Assembly: GCA_964343975.1 (NCBI GenBank)
Contig: CAYFLU010000052.1
Location: 1-19,514 of the forward strand
DNA: 19,514 nt
Source: SCUN01 sp964343975
GTDB lineage: Bacteria; Acidobacteriota; Vicinamibacteria; Vicinamibacterales; SCN-69-37
Reading direction: 5' to 3'
The first letter of the stretch is position 1; each line of letters opens with the position of its first letter. Below the pieces are notes generated by a model, which saw only the letters and a program-made list of their open reading frames with translations, did not search any database and was not told the origin of the DNA. The position numbers were made by a program, and so were the translations under genes. Positions 7,456 through 13,715 of the stretch are shown piece by piece.

Positions 7456-8086
7456 GAGGCACACTCCGTACCGGTTCGACGGCGGAGAAAAACACCGCCA
7501 CCTTCTTTGCGTCCTTCACGCCAGGACTCGTCTCGAGCGCCGATGACACATCCACGCCCCACGGCCGCACCGTCGTCACCGCATCGACGATGTTCTCGGC
7601 ATTCAGGCCGCCGGCGAGAATGACCGGCCGGGCGAGCGCCACCGCCGCGGCGTGCGTCCACGACGCCCGCTTGCCCGTGCCGCCCTTCAACACGGGATCG
7701 TGCGCATCCGCCAGCACCATGACATCCGCGGGCAAGGCGATCGCCCGCGCCACATCCGCGTCGTCGCGCATCGGCAGCGCCTTGATGATGCGCACGGCCA
7801 GATGCCGATACCGCTCGACGTCTTCGTCGCCATGCAACTGCGCGACGTCCAGGCGGCACATCGCCGCGGCATATTCCACTTCATCGGGCGATGCATCCAC
7901 GAACACGCCGACCTTCCACACGAACGGCGGCAGCGCACGCGACAGCACGGCGGCCTGCTCGTGCGTCACCGCGCGCGGGCTCTTGTCCCACAGCACGAAG
8001 CCGAGCGCATCGGCGCCATGCCGGATGGCGCGCCGCGCGTCCTCGTCGTTCGTGATGCCGCACACTTTCACGCGCAGATGGCTCAT
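7448..8086 (-). CDS. trpF: Phosphoribosylanthranilate isomerase (general-acid Asp replaced)
   Basis: Amadori rearrangement of phosphoribosylanthranilate to CdRP in the tryptophan pathway. The 212-aa TIM barrel shows VKVCGITNDEDA with the general base C9, GFVLWDKSPR, VQLHG-like VAQLHGDED, the phosphate site LAGGLNAENI and GVDVSSALETSPGVKD. One catalytic position is unusual. The family motif GGTGxxxDW, whose Asp (D126 in Thermotoga) is the general acid, reads GGTGKRASW, so Ser142 stands in its place. The codons are unambiguous and the rest of the protein is well conserved, so this is a real gene rather than a decaying one. The ATG overlaps the trpC stop (ATGA, 8083-8086). Its monofunctional state, separate from trpC, is common outside enterobacteria. 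Confidence 0.93.
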   Translation of the reverse strand: MSHLRVKVCGITNDEDARRAIRHGADALGFVLWDKSPRAVTHEQAAVLSRALPPFVWKVGVFVDASPDEVEYAAAMCRLDVAQLHGDEDVERYRHLAVRIIKALPMRDDADVARAIALPADVMVLADAHDPVLKGGTGKRASWTHAAAVALARPVILAGGLNAENIVDAVTTVRPWGVDVSSALETSPGVKDAKKVAVFFSAVEPVRSVPRE

Positions 8087-8880
8087 GCCCCGCCCTCAGG
8101 GTTTCCGAGAAATGCCGCCAGCGCCGCCCCAGGATCCGGCGCCGTCATGAACCGCTCACCGATCAGGCAGGCGTGATACCCGAGGCCGCGCAGCCGGTGA
8201 ATGTCCTCCACGGAGCGGATGCCACTCTCGGCGACGCGCGTCACGCCGGCCGGCATGATCGGCGCCACGCGCTCGAACGTTGCCGTATCGACCGCCAATG
8301 TCTTCAGATCGCGGCAGTTCACGCCAATTACCGTGGCGCCGGCGTCTGCCGCGCGCTGCACCTCATCGGCGGTGTGCGCTTCCACAAGGGCCATCAGGCC
8401 GTGCTGTTCCGCCTCGCCGAGCAACGCGCGCAGCGACGCGTCGTCGAGCGCCGCGACGATCAACAGCACCGCGTCGGCGCCGGCCGCGCGCGCCTCAGCG
8501 GTCTGATACGCGTTCACGATGAAGTCCTTGCGCAGGATCGGCGTCGTCACCGCGGCGCGCACCGCGCGCAAGTGGTCGAGCGCGCCGTCAAAGAAGGCGG
8601 GCTCGGTCAGCACGGACACCCCCGCCGCGCCGGCCCGAGCATATCCAGACGCGATCGCAGCCGGATCGTACGCCTCACGCAACACGCCGCGCGACGGCGA
8701 GCGCCGCTTGCACTCGGCAATCACTCGCACGCCGGAGGCGTTGAGCGACGCGCGAAACGCGGCCCCGCGTGGCGTGCACGCCGCGGCCAGACGGTCCATG
8801 GACGCACGGGGCGTGACACGCTCACGCTCTTCGGCGCTCTTTCGCGCACTCGCGACGATCGCCTGCAGGACGTCCGACAT
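8083..8880 (-). CDS. trpC: Indole-3-glycerol phosphate synthase
   Basis: Ring closure and decarboxylation of CdRP to indole-3-glycerol phosphate. The 265-aa TIM barrel has a complete active site: E56 and K58 in VIAECKRRSPSRG, K118 in LRKDFIVNAYQ, E167 in LMALVEAHT, N188 in GVNCRDLKTL, E218 and S219 in RVAESGIRS, and the phosphate loop LIGERFM. The frame stays open upstream to 8970 inside trpD, but ATG 8880 gives the canonical start (MSDVLQAIVASAR) one nt after the trpD stop. The stop overlaps trpF by 4 nt. Confidence 0.96.
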   Translation of the reverse strand: MSDVLQAIVASARKSAEERERVTPRASMDRLAAACTPRGAAFRASLNASGVRVIAECKRRSPSRGVLREAYDPAAIASGYARAGAAGVSVLTEPAFFDGALDHLRAVRAAVTTPILRKDFIVNAYQTAEARAAGADAVLLIVAALDDASLRALLGEAEQHGLMALVEAHTADEVQRAADAGATVIGVNCRDLKTLAVDTATFERVAPIMPAGVTRVAESGIRSVEDIHRLRGLGYHACLIGERFMTAPDPGAALAAFLGNPEGGA

Positions 8881-8881
8881 T

Positions 8882-9904
8882 TCAGGCCGCCGGCTTTCCG
8901 CAGTGCGCGCGCAGCGCCGCCAACGTGGCCGCGGCGCGACCGTCGTCAATGGCCGCCCCGGCCATCGCAATGCCTTCGGTGAGCGACGACGCCCGCCCGG
9001 CGATCAGGAGCGACGCACCGGCGTTGAGCCGGACGATGTCGCGACGCGCACCTGTTTCGCCGGCGAGCAGCGCTTCGAGCATCTGCGCATTGTCCGCCGC
9101 CACGCCGCCACGCAGATCCTCGATCGTGGCCTGCGGCAGCCCCACGTCGGCCGGATGGATGTAGAACGTCCGCACCGCGCCGTCCTTCCATTCCGACACC
9201 TTCGTGTATCCGGTCGTCGAGATCTCATCGAGACCATCCGAGCCGTGCACGACCCAGGCCCGTTCCGCACCGAGATGCCCGAGCGTGCGCGCCACGAGTT
9301 CCGTCAGCTCCGGCCGGGACACGCCGACCAATTGCCGCTTGGCGCCGGCCGGATTCGTCAACGGCCCGAGCAGGTTGAACGCCGTGCGCACGCCGAGTTC
9401 ACGGCGCGTCGGTCCGGCGTGTCGCATCGACGGATGCCACGCCGGCGCGAAGAAGAACGCCACGCCCACGCGCTGCAGGGTGTCCACCACCTGAGGAATC
9501 GGCGCTTCGATGTGCACGCCGAGCGCCTCGAAGACGTCAGCGCTGCCGCTGCGGCTCGACACGGCGCGATTGCCGTGCTTGGCCACGCGCACACCGCACG
9601 CCGCCAGCACCAATGCGGCCGCCGTCGAGACGTTGAACGTGTGCGCGCCGTCGCCACCCGTGCCGCAGGTATCGAAGACATCGCCGACGGCAACGGGCAT
9701 CGGCGTGGCGCGCTCTCGCATCGCCGTGGCCAGGCCCATCATCTCGATCGGGTGCTCACCTTTCAGCGCGAGCCCCATCAGGAGCGCCGCGATCTGCGAT
9801 GGCTGCGCCGCCCCATCCATGATCGTGCCCATCGCGGCGCGGGCTTCGTCGGCCGTCAGGTCCTCATGCCGCCGCAGCTTTTCGAGCAACGGTGCGAACT
9901 GCAT
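8882..9904 (-). CDS. trpD: Anthranilate phosphoribosyltransferase
   Basis: Transfers the phosphoribosyl group from PRPP to anthranilate. At 340 aa it has full length with the small helical N-terminal domain and the PRPP domain: CGTGGDG (PRPP/Mg site, residues 81-86), NVST, KHGNRAVSSRSGSADVFEALG, and the RRELGVRTAFNLLGPLTNPA segment. It is not fused to trpG as it is in E. coli. I prefer ATG 9904 (TGATG, 1-nt overlap with trpG; GGAGG lies 7 nt upstream) to the immediately preceding GTG 9907, where the spacing would be only 4 nt. It is followed by trpC after one nt. Confidence 0.96.
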   Translation of the reverse strand: MQFAPLLEKLRRHEDLTADEARAAMGTIMDGAAQPSQIAALLMGLALKGEHPIEMMGLATAMRERATPMPVAVGDVFDTCGTGGDGAHTFNVSTAAALVLAACGVRVAKHGNRAVSSRSGSADVFEALGVHIEAPIPQVVDTLQRVGVAFFFAPAWHPSMRHAGPTRRELGVRTAFNLLGPLTNPAGAKRQLVGVSRPELTELVARTLGHLGAERAWVVHGSDGLDEISTTGYTKVSEWKDGAVRTFYIHPADVGLPQATIEDLRGGVAADNAQMLEALLAGETGARRDIVRLNAGASLLIAGRASSLTEGIAMAGAAIDDGRAAATLAALRAHCGKPAA

Positions 9905-10473
9905 CACTGCGCCTCCAAGAAGTTCTGCAGCATCCGATACCCGCCGGGCGTCAGCACGGATTCCGGATGGAACTGGACGCCGAAGATCGGCTTCGACTCG
10001 TGGCGAATGCCCATGATCGTCGTCTCGCCCTCGACGGTGGCCGTCACGCGAAAACCGTCAGGCACGCCTGCCGGATCAATCACGAGTGAGTGATACCGGC
10101 CGACCTCGATCGGTGAGGCCACGCCCGCGAACAGGTGCGTGCCCTCGTGCGTGATCGGCGACACCTTCCCGTGCATCGGCACCGACGCCCGCACCACGCG
10201 ACCGCCGAACGCCACGCCCATCGCCTGATGGCCCAGGCACACACCCAGGAGCGGCACCCGCCCGGCAAACCGTTTCAGCACGTCGATCGAGATGCCTGCC
10301 GACTCCGGCCGTCCCGGCCCGGGCGAGATCACGATGCGCGAGGGCGCCATCCGCTCGACGTCGTCGATCGTCAGTGCGTCGTTGCGCACCACCGTCGCCG
10401 GCGTCCCGAGCTCGCCCAAGCGGTGCGCGAGGTTCCACGTGAACGAATCGTAGTTGTCGATGAGCAGCAGCAC
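9904..10473 (-). CDS. trpG: Anthranilate synthase component II, glutamine amidotransferase
   Basis: Class I glutamine amidotransferase that delivers ammonia to TrpE. At 189 aa it is a stand-alone domain: LLIDNYDSFTWNLAH N-terminus, SPGPGRPE oxyanion segment, nucleophile C79 in GVCLGHQAMG, and the H169/E171 pair in VQFHPESVLTP. The start is GTG 10473, one nt after the trpE stop. In many bacteria such a protein also serves PabB for folate synthesis (PabA role); no pabB is in this window, so that possibility stays open. Its stop and the trpD start share one nt. Confidence 0.95.
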   Translation of the reverse strand: MLLLIDNYDSFTWNLAHRLGELGTPATVVRNDALTIDDVERMAPSRIVISPGPGRPESAGISIDVLKRFAGRVPLLGVCLGHQAMGVAFGGRVVRASVPMHGKVSPITHEGTHLFAGVASPIEVGRYHSLVIDPAGVPDGFRVTATVEGETTIMGIRHESKPIFGVQFHPESVLTPGGYRMLQNFLEAQ

Positions 10474-10474
10474 G

Positions 10475-11944
10475 TCAGAGTCCCGCCTGCGCCATGGCCA
10501 GCGCCTGCAGCAGCGCGCGAGCCTTATCGCGCGTCTCTTCGTATTCCGCCGCCGGGTGCGAGTCGGCGACGATGCCGGCGCCGGCCTGGACGGCGGCCTG
10601 GCCGTCGCGCATCACGATCGTACGAATCGCGATGCAGAAGTCGAGGTTGCCGGCGAAGTCGAGATAGCCAACCGCGCCACCATACAGGCCGCGACGCGTC
10701 GGCTCCAGGCCGCCGATGATCTGCATGGCCCGGATCTTCGGGGCCCCCGTCAGGGTGCCGGCCGGGAAGCACGCCACGAGCGCGTCGAGCCGATCGTGAT
10801 CAGCAGACAACGTGCCCTCGACCCGCGACACGAGGTGCATCACGTGCGAGTACCGCTCGATCGTCATGAACTGCGGCACGCGCACTGTGCCAATCTCCGA
10901 CACGCGACCGAGATCGTTGCGTCCGAGATCGACAAGCATCACGTGCTCAGCGCGTTCCTTTTCGTTCCGTCGCAACTCGTCAGCCAGCCGCTGATCTTCC
11001 TCGGGCGTCGTGCCGCGTCGCCGCGTGCCGGCGATCGGATGCGTTTCGATTCGCGACCCTTCCACACGTACCAGCATCTCCGGCGACGCGCCGACGATCG
11101 CATCGCGGCCCATGCGGATGAAATACATGTAGGGCGACGGGTTGATGTGGCGCAGCGCGCGATACACGTCGAACGGTGAGGCCACCGTCGTCGTGTCGAA
11201 GCGCTGCGACAGCACGGCCTGATAAATGTCGCCCGCCGCGATGTGTTCCTGGATCTTCCGCACCGCCGCTTCATACGTGGCCTGCGTCTGATTGGCCGTC
11301 ACCTCGAGCTCCGGCGCAGACCGCTTCTCGGTGCGCGACAGATTGCGGTCGAGCTCACGCTCGAGGAAGTCGATCTTCGCCGAGGCGAAGTCGTAGAGCC
11401 CGCGCAGGTCTTCGCCGGGCCGGATGCGCGCGTTCGCGATCGCGAGAATGCGGTGCTTCACGTGATCGAACGCGAGCACCGTGTCGAACACCATGAATCC
11501 GGCCTGATCGCGATCGGTCTGCGGCTTGTCGAGGGCCACGGCCGGCTCGAACCACTCGGCCGTGTCGTAGTCGAAGTAGCCCACAGCCCCACCGGTGAAG
11601 CGCGGCAGATCGGGCACGAACGGCGCGTGGAACTCCGCCATGAGCTTGCGCACGACGTCGACAAACGGCTCAGGCCGTTCCGTCTTGCTGCCCGCCTGCT
11701 CGATCGTCGTCACGCCATTGCGGCCGCGCACGACGAGCAACGGATCCTTGCCGAGAAAGGAGTAGCGGCCCACGTGCTCGCCGCCTTCGACGCTCTCCAG
11801 CAGAAACGCATAGTCGGAGTGTTCCGCGATCTTGAGAAACGCCGAGACCGGCGTGAGCAAGTCGGCCATGATCTCGCGGCACACGGGCACGAAGGTGCCC
11901 CGCCGCGCCAATTCCACGAACTCGTCGAACGTCGTCTGCTTCAT
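10475..11944 (-). CDS. trpE: Anthranilate synthase component I
   Basis: Converts chorismate and ammonia (from TrpG) to anthranilate. The 489-aa protein has the N-terminal regulatory domain with the tryptophan-feedback element LLES (48-51) followed by GRYSFLG, then the chorismate-utilising domain: AGDIYQAVLSQRF, PSPYMYFIR, VGASPEMLVR, HPIAGTRRRG, EHVMLVDLGRNDLGRVS and TGAPKIRAMQII. The LLES element suggests the enzyme is Trp-inhibited, in addition to the attenuator upstream. The frame is open to 12007, but ATG 11944 gives the conserved start and overlaps the aroDE stop as ATGA. The trpG start follows one nt after its stop. Confidence 0.96.
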   Translation of the reverse strand: MKQTTFDEFVELARRGTFVPVCREIMADLLTPVSAFLKIAEHSDYAFLLESVEGGEHVGRYSFLGKDPLLVVRGRNGVTTIEQAGSKTERPEPFVDVVRKLMAEFHAPFVPDLPRFTGGAVGYFDYDTAEWFEPAVALDKPQTDRDQAGFMVFDTVLAFDHVKHRILAIANARIRPGEDLRGLYDFASAKIDFLERELDRNLSRTEKRSAPELEVTANQTQATYEAAVRKIQEHIAAGDIYQAVLSQRFDTTTVASPFDVYRALRHINPSPYMYFIRMGRDAIVGASPEMLVRVEGSRIETHPIAGTRRRGTTPEEDQRLADELRRNEKERAEHVMLVDLGRNDLGRVSEIGTVRVPQFMTIERYSHVMHLVSRVEGTLSADHDRLDALVACFPAGTLTGAPKIRAMQIIGGLEPTRRGLYGGAVGYLDFAGNLDFCIAIRTIVMRDGQAAVQAGAGIVADSHPAAEYEETRDKARALLQALAMAQAGL

Positions 11945-13434
11945 CGAATGAACTCCTGCGCGGCACGCCGGAACACGTCGAGATCGACGCGGGCGCCCGT
12001 CCACCACTCACACTGCCGTGCGGCCTGCTGCACAAGCATCTCCAGGCCGCCAATCGTTCGCGCGCCGTTGCGGCGCGCGTCCTTCAAGAACGTCGTATCT
12101 TCCGGGTTGTATACAAGGTCGTAGGCCAGTTCAGCCGACACCACACCGGCCGGCACGGGCGACTCGTTCACCCGCGGCGCCGTACCCACGGGCGTGGCAT
12201 TGACCACCACCGCCGCAGTACCGCTCGGCGGGAACTCACTCGTGGCCACGCCGAGCGTCGCCGCCAACGCCTCGCCTTTCGCGCGGTCGCGCGCGGCGAT
12301 CTCCACCACCGCGCCGAGCGATCGCAATTCCTCGACTGCGGCCCGCGCGGCACCGCCGGCGCCGAGCACCACGGCGCGCCGGCCATGCAGCACCACGCCG
12401 TCGCCCTCGAGTGGCGCGCGGAACGCTGCGGCGTCGAAGTTCCGTCCGTCCCATCCCCCTTCGGGCCGGCGGCGCAGCGTGTTGATCGCGCCAAGGGCGC
12501 GGGCGTGCGAATCGACGTGGACCTGCGATGAGGCCGCGACCTTGGTCTTGAGCGGCGCGGTAATCGCGAATCCCTCGAACCCGATCGCCTCGCCGAGATC
12601 GAGCAACTCCGCCGCGTCGGCGGTTTCCACGGGCACGAACACCGCATCGATCCCGGCCGCCGCAAACGCCGCGCGATGCATCGCCGGCGACGCGGAGTGC
12701 CCGAGCGGCAGCCCGCCAATCCCGAACACGCGCGTCGCCGCTGTCGCATCGTCCACGCGGTACCGCGCAATCAATTCATCGACGCCGATCTGTCCCGGCG
12801 CCGCCGCCCCGGCAAAGGTCCACGCGGTGTTGAACCGCGCCGGCACCATGCGCGACACGAGCCCCGCCGGTCCCATCGCAATCGCCACCGTGTTCGGCAC
12901 GAGCCCGTCGGGATAGACGGCGCGGATGAGCGCCGCGCAGTCGCGCGGACGATCGGCCATCACCGCCACCTTCGTCACGCTGCCGCGCCCCAGCGCATCG
13001 GCCGTGGCGCGCATCACGCGCACGCGATCCGCCAAGCGACGGTCGATACCGGGTGTGAAGGTGTGCTGTGACACGACTATGCGTGTCTGGCCGCGCCCGA
13101 TCCCCGCCAGGCGCAGCATCATGCCGGGCGTGCGCTGCTCGGCTTCCATCTCGACATCGACGAACTCGGCGCCGAGGCGCGCCGCGTCGGCCAGCACCTG
13201 CTGCCGGGCCTCTTCGGATCCGGTGAACTGCCCGCCTTCCCAACTCGCACGGCACGTGACGACGACCGGCAGGGTGCGATCGGCGAGTGCTCCGGCGACG
13301 TCGAGTTCGTCAGGCGCGAGCCCGTCGAGCCGCAGTTCCACCATGCCCACACGCCCACCACGCGCGGCCGCGGCCTCACGGGCCGCGCGCAGTTCCGACA
13401 GCGTGCGCGTCATCACGGTTTCACAGATCACCAT
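11941..13434 (-). CDS. aroDE: Fused type I 3-dehydroquinate dehydratase / shikimate dehydrogenase
   Basis: Bifunctional shikimate-pathway protein (497 aa): 3-dehydroquinate to 3-dehydroshikimate, then NADPH reduction to shikimate. Residues ~1-230 are the type I dehydratase: VELRLD (E33, R35), Schiff-base partner H124 in VVSQHTFTPG, Schiff-base lysine K155 in VTKVAVMAD, and APGQI (Q215). Residues ~235-497 are AroE: GLPLGHSASP (S247, S249), catalytic K296 in ITAPLK, GAINT (N318), D334, NADP loop LGAGGAARA (358-366) and MLVQQA near the C-terminus. The shikimate motif NTD appears as NFD (T to F at 333). ATG 13434 is preceded by AGGG at 7 nt. It is the first structural gene after the attenuator, and its stop overlaps trpE. 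Such fusions are known in plants, chlamydiae and some other bacteria. Confidence 0.94.
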   Translation of the reverse strand: MVICETVMTRTLSELRAAREAAAARGGRVGMVELRLDGLAPDELDVAGALADRTLPVVVTCRASWEGGQFTGSEEARQQVLADAARLGAEFVDVEMEAEQRTPGMMLRLAGIGRGQTRIVVSQHTFTPGIDRRLADRVRVMRATADALGRGSVTKVAVMADRPRDCAALIRAVYPDGLVPNTVAIAMGPAGLVSRMVPARFNTAWTFAGAAAPGQIGVDELIARYRVDDATAATRVFGIGGLPLGHSASPAMHRAAFAAAGIDAVFVPVETADAAELLDLGEAIGFEGFAITAPLKTKVAASSQVHVDSHARALGAINTLRRRPEGGWDGRNFDAAAFRAPLEGDGVVLHGRRAVVLGAGGAARAAVEELRSLGAVVEIAARDRAKGEALAATLGVATSEFPPSGTAAVVVNATPVGTAPRVNESPVPAGVVSAELAYDLVYNPEDTTFLKDARRNGARTIGGLEMLVQQAARQCEWWTGARVDLDVFRRAAQEFIR

Positions 13435-13470
13435 CGTCCGGCCCTATGCCCTTTCGTCCTATTGATCCCC

Positions 13471-13513
13471 AAAACACAACGAGCCTCTCCAGCGGGTGCT
13501 GAAGAGGCTCGTT
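13471..13513 (-). terminator. Intrinsic terminator of the trp attenuator (3:4 hairpin)
   Basis: On the - strand a 16-bp stem, 5' arm AACGAGCCTCTTCAGC (13513-13498) and 3' arm GCTGGAGAGGCTCGTT (13493-13478), encloses a 4-nt loop (ACCC). The arms pair throughout with one G-U wobble. It is followed by GTGTTTT, so the exit from the stem is U-rich (UUGUGUUUU counting the last stem bases). It lies 32 nt past the leader-peptide stop and 37 nt before the aroDE start, as expected for a regulated terminator. Confidence 0.88.
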
Positions 13514-13544
13514 CAAACTCTCCGGTCTCGTATCGCGTCTGAAC

Positions 13545-13649
13545 TCAGCGAGCGCCGGCCCCTTCAGCATGGTCTCCGCACCACCACCAATACGACCACG
13601 AGGCCGCGGGGCGGACGACAGAGACGGTCTGAAAGGAAACGTTGCGCAT
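13545..13649 (-). CDS. trpL: trp operon leader peptide (attenuator peptide)
   Basis: A 34-codon ORF upstream of aroDE, starting MRNVSFQTVS and containing W-S-Y-W-W-W (Trp codons at 13596-13598 and 13581-13589), i.e. four Trp and one Tyr codon within six codons. Tryptophan is rare elsewhere, so this clustering in front of a trp operon is diagnostic. A GGAGG (13658-13662) lies 8 nt before the ATG. The TGA stop at 13545-13547 directly follows the segment that forms the antiterminator. With scarce charged tRNA-Trp the ribosome stalls on the Trp codons, masks segment 1 and lets 2:3 form (read-through); with plenty of Trp it reaches the stop, masks segment 2 and lets the terminator form. The same frame continues far upstream antisense to the S55 gene, but only the part from this ATG has leader features. 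The peptide itself is expected to have no function. Confidence 0.9.
   Translation of the reverse strand: MRNVSFQTVSVVRPAASWSYWWWCGDHAEGAGAR
13549..13568 (-). promoter_or_regulatory. Attenuator segment 2, antiterminator-forming arm
   Basis: The - strand sequence GCTGAAGGGGCCGGCGCTCG can pair with the 5' terminator arm: GCTGAAGGGG with CCTCTTCAGC (10 bp, one G-U), then after a 6-nt bulge CTCG with CGAG (4 bp). This excludes the terminator. It can instead pair with segment 1, CGCGGCCTC at 13608-13600 just before the Trp codons (9 bp with one bulged G). It starts 12 nt after the last Trp codon and ends one nt before the leader stop codon, so a ribosome at the stop would cover it. Confidence 0.75.
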
Positions 13650-13657
13650 CACGAAGA

Positions 13658-13662
13658 CCTCC
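13658..13662 (-). promoter_or_regulatory. Shine-Dalgarno of the trp leader peptide
   Basis: GGAGG on the - strand, 8 nt upstream of the ATG at 13649. It fixes the start of the leader ORF and is stronger than most ribosome-binding sites in the window, consistent with a leader that must be translated efficiently. Confidence 0.75.
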
Positions 13663-13664
13663 AA

Positions 13665-13694
13665 ACGGTACCAAAGGCGCATGAGCCACGTCAA
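13665..13694 (-). promoter_or_regulatory. Candidate sigma70-type promoter of the aromatic operon
   Basis: TTGACG (13694-13689) matches five of six -35 consensus positions, and TACCGT (13670-13665) lies 18 bp downstream, keeping the T, A and last T of a -10 box. The predicted start (about 13658) would cut into the Shine-Dalgarno of the leader ORF. Either the real start is a few bases earlier or another -10 is used, so the -35 is better supported than the -10. Confidence 0.4.
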
Positions 13695-13700
13695 CCCTCG

Positions 13701-13709
13701 TGCTATAAA
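13701..13709 (+). promoter_or_regulatory. Extended -10 promoter for the S55-like gene
   Basis: TGCTATAAA contains the extended -10 TGn followed by TATAAA (13704-13709). No good -35 lies 16-18 bp upstream, as is usual for extended -10 promoters. The predicted start falls at about 13716, exactly at the GTG proposed as the start codon, suggesting a leaderless or nearly leaderless transcript. It faces away from the trp leader promoter. Confidence 0.5.
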
Positions 13710-13715
13710 CGCGGG

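Noticed and set aside
8881..8970. N-terminal extension of TrpC inside trpD
   Set aside because: The extra residues are trpD antiframe composition; ATG 8880 gives the canonical IGPS N-terminus immediately after the trpD stop.
13663..13676. T-box-like core (TGGTACCG) on the - strand upstream of the trp leader
   Set aside because: Only 8 bases match the T-box consensus. It lies upstream of the leader ORF rather than beside a terminator, overlaps the likely promoter, and there is no room for a specifier-loop domain.
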